From NCBI GenBank assembly GCA_963676235.1, contig OY781044.1, forward strand, positions 248,001 to 312,000: DNA of 64,000 nt, written 5' to 3'. Below the pieces are notes generated by a model. The model saw nothing but the letters and a program-made list of their open reading frames with translations, did not search any database and was not told the origin of the DNA. Source of the stretch: JALNYB01 sp963676235. Its GTDB lineage: Archaea > Thermoplasmatota > Thermoplasmata > Methanomassiliicoccales > Methanomethylophilaceae. The stretch's first letter is position 1. Each line of letters begins with the position of its first letter. This document shows positions 16,493 through 25,069 of the stretch, one piece after another. The position numbers and the translations under genes are program-made.

Positions 16493-17799
16493 AAATGCAA
16501 TACAGGGATTGCAAAACTGCGGAAGCAGATATCGGAATGCTCTATTACATGAGCGGAGCCGATGGAACCGGCGGTCGCCTTAAGACTGAACCGGAAGATT
16601 TCGTAGTCACTGAGATCTCCGATCATCCTGAGCCGAAAGAAAACGGGAAATACGTTATTGCAGAAGTCACGACCAGGAACTGGGAAACGAACAGGCTTGT
16701 GAGACTGATGTCCAGGAGCCTCGGAGTATCGAGGGAGAAGATCGGTTTTGCAGGAACCAAAGATAAAAGAGCTATCACAACACAGCTAATGTCCTTCGAA
16801 GTGCCCTTAGAGCAAATGGACAAGATAACTCTTAAAGATATAGAGATCAAGAATGCTTATCTCGGAAGAAGATCCATTCAGATCGGCGACCTTATAGGAA
16901 ATACATTCAACATCCATGTCAAGGAATGTGATAAGAGCCAGGAAGAGATCCCGGCCATTTTAGAAGATGTTCTTAAAGACATCAAGAAAATAGGCGGATT
17001 CCCCAATTATTTCGGTGTACAAAGATTCGGTGTTATCCGCCCGATAACCCATAGAGTCGGAGAACTCATAGTACGCGGAGACCTTGAAGGAGCTGTTAGA
17101 AGCTACCTTTCATACCCTTCTGATTTCGAAGAAGAAGAGGTACGCAATGCAAGAAACGAACTTGCAACGAGGAACGATTGGTCCGAACTTGTGAAGATCA
17201 TGCCGGAATCGTTGTCATTCGAGAAGATGATGGTCTATCATCTCATCGATAACCCGGACGATTGGGCAGGGGCGATAGATCAGCTTCCCAAGAACCTTCA
17301 GATGATGTTCGTCCACGCTTATCAGTCATACCTTTTCAACAAAATGCTCAGCGAGAGAATGAAACGCGGATTGCCGCTCGATCTCCCTATCGCCGGAGAT
17401 ATAGTCATACCTCTTGATGCGAATAAGATACCTCTTCATGAGAATCCCATAATAGCCACAGATAAGAACATAGATCTTGTGACAAGACAGGTTCGTGCTG
17501 GAAGGGCGTTCGTCACCATAACCCTGTTCGGAAGCGATAGCGTACTTGCAGAAGGCGAGATGGGAGATATCGAGAAGAAGATCATCGAGGAAGAGAAGAT
17601 CAAAGGCGAGGATTTCATTGTTCCTGGTCTAACGCATTGCAGTTCCAAAGGAAGCAGAAGAGAGATCGTCTGTCCGATCAAAGATATATCATATCATATG
17701 GGAGACGAAGGATACAGTATATCGTTCTCCCTGCCTAAAGGAAACTATGCAACATGTCTGATGAGAGAATTCATGAAATCAGATATGAACAGATATTGA
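16489..17799 (+). CDS. truD: tRNA pseudouridine synthase D
   Basis: 436-residue TruD, which isomerises U13 of tRNA. The catalytic motif GFAGTKDKRA (86-95, Asp92) is intact. The TRUD-domain signatures GGFPNYFGVQRFG and, later, the C-terminal EGYSISFSLPKGNYATCLMREFMK are present. The frame starts at GTG 16489 in a GTGA overlap with rpoL; ATG 16495 is the alternative start. It converges with the TPR gene, with directly adjacent stops. Confidence 0.95.
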   Translation: MKMQYRDCKTAEADIGMLYYMSGADGTGGRLKTEPEDFVVTEISDHPEPKENGKYVIAEVTTRNWETNRLVRLMSRSLGVSREKIGFAGTKDKRAITTQLMSFEVPLEQMDKITLKDIEIKNAYLGRRSIQIGDLIGNTFNIHVKECDKSQEEIPAILEDVLKDIKKIGGFPNYFGVQRFGVIRPITHRVGELIVRGDLEGAVRSYLSYPSDFEEEEVRNARNELATRNDWSELVKIMPESLSFEKMMVYHLIDNPDDWAGAIDQLPKNLQMMFVHAYQSYLFNKMLSERMKRGLPLDLPIAGDIVIPLDANKIPLHENPIIATDKNIDLVTRQVRAGRAFVTITLFGSDSVLAEGEMGDIEKKIIEEEKIKGEDFIVPGLTHCSSKGSRREIVCPIKDISYHMGDEGYSISFSLPKGNYATCLMREFMKSDMNRY

Positions 17800-20700
17800 T
17801 CATTTGTTTTCTTTGATCGATTTCGCCTCATATACTCCGATATGAAGATCCCTTACCAGTTCTTCTATCGATGAATCCGGTTTGGCCTTCTCGGCGATCT
17901 TTCTGAGTTCAGGCGTATATGCATCACCATTTACCTTGGATTTCATTACCTTGTAGATATAAGCAACAAGCAATTTTGCTTCATCTGCATCTTTGGTCCC
18001 GCCTGCAACATATGCACATGGAATGGATATGATCGGATCTGTTGAAAGTCCTGTTACATTCCCTTTGACTATCGCATTCGTTGATAGCTTTTCCATCCTG
18101 TTGAAATCAGAAGTTCCTATATAGATCTCTCCGTATTCTTTGATATCCGCAAGATAATCCAGAATCATCTTCGCAGTTGAAGGATCGAGATCCAATGCAC
18201 TTACAAGATCGGGGTCGCTCAGGGGTGTCTTTGAGACGTATGCACGTCTCAGCAGACGTTCCGAATATCTCTTTATCTTATCAGGAACGATCTGATCTGA
18301 TTTATTGGCAGAACTCTCAGTACGAGGATTTTTCACAGAACTGTTGACCTCTTTTTCAAATCCTGAATCCTTCATCGCATTGACGATTATGCTTTTGCTT
18401 TCCTGATCCTGATCTTTGCACATGAGGAACATCTTGTAAGTGTTTATCACTTCATTCTTATCCCCGACAGCGAGATATATCTGTGCTCTGACCGCCAGGG
18501 TCTTTGCTGAAGAATCCATTGTCATAAGAGTTTCGATACTCTTCACCGCCGCAGAATTCTTCTTTAGCTTCAATTCTATTAACGCTTTCCGTCTGTAAGC
18601 GTCGGGATCATTCGTATCATTTGAGATTGCTAACGTGAAACTTTCAAGGGCGGCATCATTCAAACCCATGATCTCTTGAAGTGTGCCGCATTTTGTATAC
18701 AAGCCAGGTGTTGATTTTCCACACCCTAGCGCGGATTCATAACATATCAGTGCTCCGCCGACATCTCCGATCTTATGTTTGAGGTCCCCATCCGCTTCCC
18801 ACAGTTCGGCGATCCCCTTGTTCTTATTGATCATGTCTGATAGGAATGCCTCGGCTTTGCTGACCTCTCCTGCCCTTTGATATATCCTTGCCCTCAACAA
18901 TATGTACTCTGTCTTATCGGGCCTCAGATATAGCGCACGGTCGGCTATACGTCCTGCGTTCGACAGGTCTCCTGAATCCAACTTCGATCTCGCTATATTG
19001 TAAAGTGCCGTATCATTTTCAGGAGTTTCTCTCGAATTATCAGTTTTTTGCTGCGAATGCTTCGATACTTCCCTGTCATCGTATTGCATTTCAGAATGCA
19101 GACGGTTTGCGGCATTTATGTTTCCTGAAATTTCATATGCTTCTGCAAGATCGGTCTTGACAAGACGATTATTGGGCTGTATACTCAGGATATTCTCACA
19201 TACTTTTATGACCTCCAGAACATCGCCCATAGATGTGACCAATTCCTTTTTGATCAGTAGCAGAGGAATAGATTTGGGATCTTTACGGAGCGCCCTCTCA
19301 ATGATCTCCAAGGCCGCATCCTTCCTTCCAGATGCAATGTAAGCGCGAACAATATCTGCTAAAGCCTCTGTGTCCTTTGGATTCATCTTTATTATATCCT
19401 CGCAGAGAGCAACTGCACATTCATTATAACCTGCAGCCAAACATATATCCCTCTTGATCTTCAGAATATTGCTGTTATCCGGTTCTGTTACGATCGCGAG
19501 GTCTATGAAGAACAATGCTTCATCGAAATTCCTGATCTTTGCGAATATCATTCCCTTACGGACCAACGCATACACCGAATCTGGTCTGAGTTCTATTGCT
19601 CTGTTGAGTGATTCGACAGCGCCTTTTAGATCGCCTTTCTTTTCTTGTACAGATGATCTCGATATCCAATATTCTGGCTGATTGAGATCCATGAGTACCG
19701 CTTTATTATACGCTTCTTCTGCGGAACGGAGGTCTCCCGACATCTCATCCGCCATTCCTTTAGAATGCCAGATGATTGGATCCCCTGGATCCAGAACCAA
19801 AGCGGATGCGAAAGATGCGGAAGCCTTGACATATTCTCCCATAGCATATTCCGCATTTCCTCTGAGCCTCCTTACCGTTGCGATATTACCGAAACGTCTT
19901 TCTTTCTCATAACAGAGTGCTGCGGCCTCTTTATGTCTTCCATCCTTTATCAGTACAGACACAATTTTGATAAAATTCTCAGGTCTATTATCAGAATCGA
20001 CAGCCTCTCTATAAGAGTTGTATGATGCTTCGATCCCCTCGGTGGACAGCGTAGCGTCAGACATAGCATTCATCGCCTCTACGTTGCCGGGATCTATCTC
20101 CAGGACCTTCTTGCATACTGCGATAACATCATTATCCTTCTTCTGTAAAAGATATACGTCCTTCATAAGAAGTAATATGCCTATATTTTCTGGATTGAGA
20201 TACTGAGCCTTTTCGAGTTCTTTCTGTGCCCTGTCGTATTTTCCCATCTTCATGAAAACGACAGAGACCTGCATCCTGCAGTCCGGATCCTTTGGATCGC
20301 ATCTCACGGCCGCTGTTGCTGCATCCAATGCAACGTTTAGATTTCCATTTATGACCTCTAATTTGGACATCAGGACCATCGCCTGAGATTCTTCAGGATA
20401 TGACTGGAGGATCTTATTGATGACGACCATTGCTTCGGAATACATCTTGTTATCCATCAGCAATTCTGCCCCCATCATATAGGATCCCAATGATGCGCTC
20501 TCTGCATTCATAAAATCGTGCAGATACTGAGATACCTTTTCTTTCATTCCCAATGACGAATACGTATTGATGAGCCCCTTCATCACAACCGGCGACCCGG
20601 GATCCAATGATTCTGCATCCTTGTACAGCGCCAAAGCGCGATTATGATCATTTCCGCGATAATAGGAATTGGCTGCCTCACATATTATGTAAACGCAGTT

Positions 20701-21468
20701 TGAACTTTTGGACAACAGAGATTCGTACATGATCTGCGCAGAATGCCAATCTCTTTCATCCATGGACATCCTTGCCGATGCCAGAACATATTCAGAATTC
20801 TTGATCTTGTATTCCTCGGAATCTACCATCGCACGCGTGGCATCATCCTTTCTGCCTCTGTACCAATCAAAATAGATCTTGTACAGCGCCTCAGATGGAG
20901 TGATATTCCCGTTGTTACCGCATACGATGGGCTCTTTTCCATTCACTAGCAATTCGATATTACGGCGGAACATCCAGCCTTCGGTCGGCTCTATCTGTTG
21001 TATGATATCATAGAACATCGGATATGCCGGATCGCTGCAGCGTGCTTTCATAAGCTCTTTCTTGGCCTTTACAAGATCTCCGTCCGCTACCGCTATCTTT
21101 GCACGTACGCAACACAAGAATGGGATATCTCTTCCGTTCTTAATCGAATCCACGATTTCATTGGCCTTTTGCAAATCCCCCATGCCTAAATATATCAAAG
21201 CAGCGATAAGTGCAGGATTGCAATCGTTCGGTCTCTGCTTAGAAAGCAATTGCGGGATCAGAATTAAGATGTCGCTGCTTTTACTTTCTTGCAGTTTTTC
21301 TATGAGCTTGACCAAAATCGGAGAACTCACTTTTCCATCATATCTTATAACATGTCCGGCCAAATCTGAATAATAATTTCCGTTCTTGACCGATGGGGGC
21401 TGCGCGACATCCAGCTTCTTCCAGATGCCGGACTCGAACTTATTCTGAAATATCGGCCTGATTCCCAT
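17800..21468 (-). CDS. Large tetratricopeptide-repeat protein
   Basis: 1222-residue protein made almost entirely of TPR units of about 34 residues with typical A8-G-A20-P32 spacing (for example LDPGDPIIWHSKGMADEM). There are roughly 25-30 units in two blocks, split by a polar stretch near residue 800 (REVSKHSQQKTDNSRE). The last 130 residues differ: KRYSERLLRRAYVSKTPLSD onward looks like a small winged-helix or adaptor domain. There is no signal peptide or membrane segment, so it is probably a cytoplasmic scaffold. No partner can be named; neighbours are truD and a tRNA. TPR giants of this kind are common in Thermoplasmatota. Confidence 0.85.
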   Translation of the reverse strand: MGIRPIFQNKFESGIWKKLDVAQPPSVKNGNYYSDLAGHVIRYDGKVSSPILVKLIEKLQESKSSDILILIPQLLSKQRPNDCNPALIAALIYLGMGDLQKANEIVDSIKNGRDIPFLCCVRAKIAVADGDLVKAKKELMKARCSDPAYPMFYDIIQQIEPTEGWMFRRNIELLVNGKEPIVCGNNGNITPSEALYKIYFDWYRGRKDDATRAMVDSEEYKIKNSEYVLASARMSMDERDWHSAQIMYESLLSKSSNCVYIICEAANSYYRGNDHNRALALYKDAESLDPGSPVVMKGLINTYSSLGMKEKVSQYLHDFMNAESASLGSYMMGAELLMDNKMYSEAMVVINKILQSYPEESQAMVLMSKLEVINGNLNVALDAATAAVRCDPKDPDCRMQVSVVFMKMGKYDRAQKELEKAQYLNPENIGILLLMKDVYLLQKKDNDVIAVCKKVLEIDPGNVEAMNAMSDATLSTEGIEASYNSYREAVDSDNRPENFIKIVSVLIKDGRHKEAAALCYEKERRFGNIATVRRLRGNAEYAMGEYVKASASFASALVLDPGDPIIWHSKGMADEMSGDLRSAEEAYNKAVLMDLNQPEYWISRSSVQEKKGDLKGAVESLNRAIELRPDSVYALVRKGMIFAKIRNFDEALFFIDLAIVTEPDNSNILKIKRDICLAAGYNECAVALCEDIIKMNPKDTEALADIVRAYIASGRKDAALEIIERALRKDPKSIPLLLIKKELVTSMGDVLEVIKVCENILSIQPNNRLVKTDLAEAYEISGNINAANRLHSEMQYDDREVSKHSQQKTDNSRETPENDTALYNIARSKLDSGDLSNAGRIADRALYLRPDKTEYILLRARIYQRAGEVSKAEAFLSDMINKNKGIAELWEADGDLKHKIGDVGGALICYESALGCGKSTPGLYTKCGTLQEIMGLNDAALESFTLAISNDTNDPDAYRRKALIELKLKKNSAAVKSIETLMTMDSSAKTLAVRAQIYLAVGDKNEVINTYKMFLMCKDQDQESKSIIVNAMKDSGFEKEVNSSVKNPRTESSANKSDQIVPDKIKRYSERLLRRAYVSKTPLSDPDLVSALDLDPSTAKMILDYLADIKEYGEIYIGTSDFNRMEKLSTNAIVKGNVTGLSTDPIISIPCAYVAGGTKDADEAKLLVAYIYKVMKSKVNGDAYTPELRKIAEKAKPDSSIEELVRDLHIGVYEAKSIKENK

Positions 21469-21528
21469 GCATTCATATCAACAGATGGATAGATAAAACT
21501 AAGGATTGATCCAAACGTCGGAAAATGA

Positions 21529-21535
21529 TTATATA
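21529..21535 (+). promoter_or_regulatory. TATA box of tRNA-Gly
   Basis: TTATATA lies about 28 bases upstream of the tRNA 5' end, the normal archaeal spacing. Confidence 0.5.
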
Positions 21536-21560
21536 CAATCACAAATTTACAGAACCTGTT

Positions 21561-21633
21561 GCAATCGTAATCTAGCTGGTTAGGATTCGAGCCTTCCAAG
21601 CTCGTCGCCCGGGTTCGAATCCCGGCGATTGCA
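21561..21633 (+). tRNA. tRNA-Gly (anticodon TCC)
   Basis: Full cloverleaf: acceptor GCAATCG/CGATTGC, anticodon stem CGAGC/GCTCG around loop CTTCCAA (anticodon TCC), T-stem CCGGG/CCCGG with TTCGAAT loop, discriminator A. CCA is not encoded and a T-run follows directly. The sequence behind its 3' end is compositionally and functionally different from that in front, making this tRNA the likely integration site of the island to its right. Confidence 0.96.
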
Positions 21634-21901
21634 CCTTTTTCATACCTATCTGGCTATTATTTTTTGAGTCTTTTACCTCGGCTTTGCTTTCGGGTCCGGA
21701 AACGTTCCAAACCTTCTTTGCGCGTTCGACTGCACGAGCATTCTTGATACAACAGTAATATCCCTCTGTGGTTTCGTCGTGGCGTGCCCCATGAATGAAG
21801 GTGTAATCATCGTAAAAGTCCATCAAATAATCTAATTGCTCCCTGATGTAATTATATGAATATGGCAAGTTGATTAAAACACAATCGAGATAAACATTGG
21901 C
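21634..21901 (-). pseudogene. Unidentified gene fragment abutting tRNA-Gly
   Basis: An open frame runs leftward from about 21905 and ends inside the antisense of the tRNA at 21572. It has no ATG; its first possible start is TTG at 21868. Its readable part (YNYIREQLDYLMDFYDDYT, then HDETTEGYYCCIKNARAVER) looks protein-like. The final stretch SPGFEPGRRAWKARIL is only the reverse of the tRNA. I do not recognise the family. It may be the remnant of an integrase or cargo gene cut at the attachment site (inference). Confidence 0.3.
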
Positions 21902-21987
21902 TGAGCATAAATGACATCAAACATACGTAACTAGGATTAAAAGATACAAGCACCCACACATACAAGATATTATCAAACGGAGGAAGT

Positions 21988-22041
21988 ATGAATAAAGAAG
22001 ATACATCGACACAATCCGTTACATTGAAAAATACAAATTAA
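21988..22041 (+). CDS. Possible 17-residue peptide
   Basis: ATG is preceded at good spacing by GGAGGA, then 17 codons (MNKEDTSTQSVTLKNTN) and TAA. The Shine-Dalgarno is among the best in the island, but no partner or homologue is known to me. It could equally be a truncated gene start. Confidence 0.2.
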   Translation: MNKEDTSTQSVTLKNTN

Positions 22042-22103
22042 AAAATAATATTCGGGGCCTAAAAATATTAAAAACACAATGGTGGAAAATCCACCATAAA
22101 TTA

Positions 22104-23198
22104 TTATTTTTCAAGATATTTGTTTACTGTTGCAAGTATATTTTTCTGTAGCTTGTAAATATCCAACGGTTTCTCGATCTTGACCTTATTTTCTGTATCT
22201 CCTTCAAATGTCGAAACATATTTGACTGATGAAGAATTGAAATAAAGTCTACATACTGTTTTTCTGTTGTTATCATCAAGCAATACGGCACAGTAGCTTT
22301 TCGCATCCCTCATAAATATGCGTTCAGGGTCGACGATCTGCGCACAGATCGCACGTATGATCATGTATCCTTCTATTTCTTCTTCGGTGGTAACGATACC
22401 GCTATCATCGACTGATTCAGATACGGCGGGTACATTATTTTTCTCTTCATGATTCATTGCGGTCATCAATCTGAGAGTGACCTTTTCATTCACGTATGTC
22501 TTAATCGCGTCTACTATCACAGGAGAATATCTTTGTCTTATGCTCTGAGATATACGACCCTGATAGACCTTCGATATGAAAATATCTTCAAATTCTTTGG
22601 AAGGATTGTTAAATTCCGATTCCAAAGCCTTCATCACTTCGTTACGAAGCATCATATCTTCAGCCGACGGAAGCAGACTCTCGATGTTGAATTCGTCGAC
22701 AGAGAATTTTGAAAGGGCTTTAATCTGACGATCGGTTATATTATCAAGATGCACGGTCAAAAATGGTGTAGTGTCCATTTTGTTTTCTGTCTTTATATCC
22801 GAAAAGAAACGGTATTCGATACCGTTTGTCAATATACCGATCTTAGTATCCGATGTTGAAAAATAACGATACAATTGAGAGCCGAATTTCTTATCGTCTA
22901 GATCAAAACCTATACATTTACATTCTACGAAAATTATGGGTTTGTTGTCTTTCAATATGGCATAATCTATTTTTTCTCCTTTTTTTACACCAAAATCAGC
23001 AATGTATTCTGGACATACTTCTAAAGGATTGGTACAATCATATCCCAAAGCACTTAGAAAAGGCATTATAAGCCCTGTTTTCGTAGCTTCTTCTGTTTTT
23101 ATAACATTTGCTCTGGCTGGTATTTGAGCAATAAGTGTACTCAATTTCTCTTCAAAACCACACGACATAGAAACAGAAGGAAAATATGAGTGTATCAA
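22104..23198 (-). CDS. Type I restriction HsdR N-terminal-like nuclease, stand-alone
   Basis: 364-residue protein whose first 120 residues match the HSDR_N nuclease domain. It has a helical start with E-E-A-T-K-T-G-L-I-M-P-F-L, the stretch LGYDCTNPLEVCPEY, then EKIDYAILKDNKPIIFVECK, giving the PD-(D/E)XK triad Asp78, Glu92 and Lys94. The rest (120-364) has no helicase motifs, so this is not a full HsdR. No hsdM or hsdS is present nearby. Such stand-alone proteins are frequent in defence islands. An alternative start is M11. A role in DNA restriction is plausible but unproven. Confidence 0.75.
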   Translation of the reverse strand: MIHSYFPSVSMSCGFEEKLSTLIAQIPARANVIKTEEATKTGLIMPFLSALGYDCTNPLEVCPEYIADFGVKKGEKIDYAILKDNKPIIFVECKCIGFDLDDKKFGSQLYRYFSTSDTKIGILTNGIEYRFFSDIKTENKMDTTPFLTVHLDNITDRQIKALSKFSVDEFNIESLLPSAEDMMLRNEVMKALESEFNNPSKEFEDIFISKVYQGRISQSIRQRYSPVIVDAIKTYVNEKVTLRLMTAMNHEEKNNVPAVSESVDDSGIVTTEEEIEGYMIIRAICAQIVDPERIFMRDAKSYCAVLLDDNNRKTVCRLYFNSSSVKYVSTFEGDTENKVKIEKPLDIYKLQKNILATVNKYLEK

Positions 23199-23275
23199 GC
23201 TTACTGTTAAATTTTATCATTTAATCTATTTTCTAAAATACAGATCCGAGAACGATGACATCCTAGATCTGAGAT

Positions 23276-23298
23276 ATCCGGGCCTTCGAGCCCGGATG
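23276..23298 (-). terminator. GC-rich hairpin downstream of the 23.3-kb small gene
   Basis: ATCCGGGC and GCCCGGAT pair perfectly around CTTCGA, 28 bases past the minus-strand stop at 23326. It superficially resembles a tRNA T-arm. Confidence 0.5.
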
Positions 23299-23325
23299 AT
23301 GATGTTGACGATTATGATATTGCGA

Positions 23326-23676
23326 TCACTCTTCCAGGACCGGGAATTCTTCTCTGTGCTTTTCGAAAATGGATCTCGCAAGATCCGAAAGGACATCGTC
23401 TATCCCTTTGCCGGAATCGTCATGGTCTAACTTCTCGGAGAAGATATGCGTCGTTCCTTCTCCTTCGATATCGAAGATCCTGAAATCGCAGATCACTGAA
23501 GAACTCCCGCGACACAGATAGAATCTGCAGTCAAATTCTGAATAACCGGCATCGGGAAGCGGACACGCTTCGTATATGCTCACGCTGCCGTCATCCGATT
23601 TGAGAAGATCGAACTCTATATCCCCGACGAAGAATCCGTCCGGATACGTTACATTGAAATTGCTATTTGCCTTCAT
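23326..23676 (-). CDS. Hypothetical acidic small protein
   Basis: 116 residues, strongly acidic and free of membrane segments, with a beta-rich look (FNVTYPDGFFVGDIEFDLL, then FRIFDIEGEGTTHIFSEKL). I do not recognise it. The start at ATG 23676 is supported by an AGGAAA Shine-Dalgarno; an in-frame start further out at 23706 lacks one. Its base composition is more GC-rich than the island DNA on its right. It could be an inhibitor or immunity-type protein, but nothing in the sequence establishes that. Confidence 0.5.
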   Translation of the reverse strand: MKANSNFNVTYPDGFFVGDIEFDLLKSDDGSVSIYEACPLPDAGYSEFDCRFYLCRGSSSVICDFRIFDIEGEGTTHIFSEKLDHDDSGKGIDDVLSDLARSIFEKHREEFPVLEE

Positions 23677-24258
23677 TTGAATTTCCTGTCTATTATGACA
23701 ATTCACATAAAATCCATCTGACAGTATAAGGACAAAAGACTACAATTAACTTGATCGCACGATCAATAACTTCTCCGGTATCACGGTCCCGATACCTCAC
23801 CGCAAAAAGATCTCTCCGGAGTCGCTCTTCTCCGGAACCGCTTCCGTTGCTTGCCGACCGCAGAGTACCAGTCGGTTTCATGATCGCTGTCTTCGACGAA
23901 TGCTGTCTGCCGACCCGTAGATATCGGTATCGTCATGTCGATCTCCGCCAGGCGGCAGATCTGGTAGCAATCGCAATCGCAATCGCACTCACACAGCTCT
24001 CCAAAAAAAAACACCGACCGTCTACATAGTATTCGATGCGATCGACAAACTATCGAAAGCGATTAAATTCGCGACCAAGGTCATCTGAGATTCTTTTTTT
24101 TTGCTCGGTACAATCCATCACCAGGAAAGATATTGTGAGTTGTGCGTCAGGTCGATATATCGACCTTCCTTCACCTCACCCCGCGACAGCTTACGCTGTC
24201 TCGAAAAGATACTTACATACCTAATAATTCTATCAATCAATAAGAAATGTGTATTGAT
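23677..24258. other. Gap without a convincing gene
   Basis: 582 bases, GC-rich to about 24060 and then AT-rich. It contains a short GCAATC tandem repeat (about 23968-23993). Several overlapping small frames exist on the minus strand, one giving RRDLFAVRYRDRDTGEVID, which looks like decayed coding sequence. None has a start with ribosome-binding signal. The composition break near 24.06 kb may be an internal junction of the island. Confidence 0.5.
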
Positions 24259-24960
24259 TCAAAGACCAACGTATTTTACTTTACAAGAATCTTTAAAAAT
24301 TTCCGATCCAATTTTATCGCCATTCTTACAGATGGCAATTTTAAAATTTTCTTTTACCTCTGTATATTCGGAATGCCGAGGCGCCTCGATAAAGATTACC
24401 ATAGCATCAATTCTATCGTTTTTCCAATTTTTGTAATTTGTAACGATATCTTCGATGTTGATATTTTCTCCTTTGCCCACTATATTTAGTAATAGGTTAT
24501 CGTTAGAAAAACCCCCAAGATATGGAACTACCAATCCGACAATACGAGTGTATCCTTCATGAGAAGAATCTGCTTTTTCAATGCAATGATCTATTGCTTT
24601 TTTAATTCTTTCTTTAAAAACTTTATTAAGATCGCAATTTTTGATTTTTGAAGCATCAAACATTTTCACTTCGATAAGAATTTTTTTATCATCACATAAA
24701 AAATCAGAAGTTGTATTCCCTTTTCTATATACTATAGGTATGTTGCTGAATTCAATATGTTCATCATCAAAACAATGTAAAATTTTTTTCTGTTCTTGAC
24801 TACCAAATATTTGACCTTCATAACCATTATTACGTCTCAAATCATCACAATCTTCATCGGTCATTTCATACAAACCTGCATCGTTAGCACTTTTCTTATA
24901 TTGACTTTGTCCAAGTTGTAATTTTTCTTCATTTGTCATATCCTTTCTTTTTTTAAACAT
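24259..24960 (-). CDS. PD-(D/E)XK-like nuclease candidate
   Basis: 233-residue AT-rich gene. The centre carries a restriction-fold signature: TTSDFLCDDKKILIEVKMF with Asp86, Glu97 and Lys99 (D-x10-ExK). After it come a helix-rich segment and IVGLVVPYLGG. The N-terminus is charged (MFKKRKDMTNEEKLQLGQ) and may be an accessory helical part. It lies 109 bases downstream of the Sel1-repeat gene on the same strand with a shared compositional bias, so the two may form one cassette. Nuclease activity is inferred from the motif only. Confidence 0.55.
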   Translation of the reverse strand: MFKKRKDMTNEEKLQLGQSQYKKSANDAGLYEMTDEDCDDLRRNNGYEGQIFGSQEQKKILHCFDDEHIEFSNIPIVYRKGNTTSDFLCDDKKILIEVKMFDASKIKNCDLNKVFKERIKKAIDHCIEKADSSHEGYTRIVGLVVPYLGGFSNDNLLLNIVGKGENINIEDIVTNYKNWKNDRIDAMVIFIEAPRHSEYTEVKENFKIAICKNGDKIGSEIFKDSCKVKYVGL

Positions 24961-25069
24961 TATGCATAATTCTCTAGTCAGTATAAAAATTAAAAGAACA
25001 CATAAATAGATTAAAATTTGAAAAAAAGCAAAATTAAAGAAATAACAATAAAATATTTCATTTTAATTA

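Noticed and set aside
23276..23298. Hairpin resembling the T-arm of tRNA-Gly, considered as the right attachment site
   Set aside because: Only the stem matches, the loop is one base longer, and flanking tRNA sequence is absent; its position fits a terminator.
23781..24014. Minus-strand frame with a CECDCDCDC stretch, considered as a metal-binding peptide
   Set aside because: It arises from a short GCAATC tandem repeat, begins at GTG without a ribosome site, and overlaps other equally open frames.
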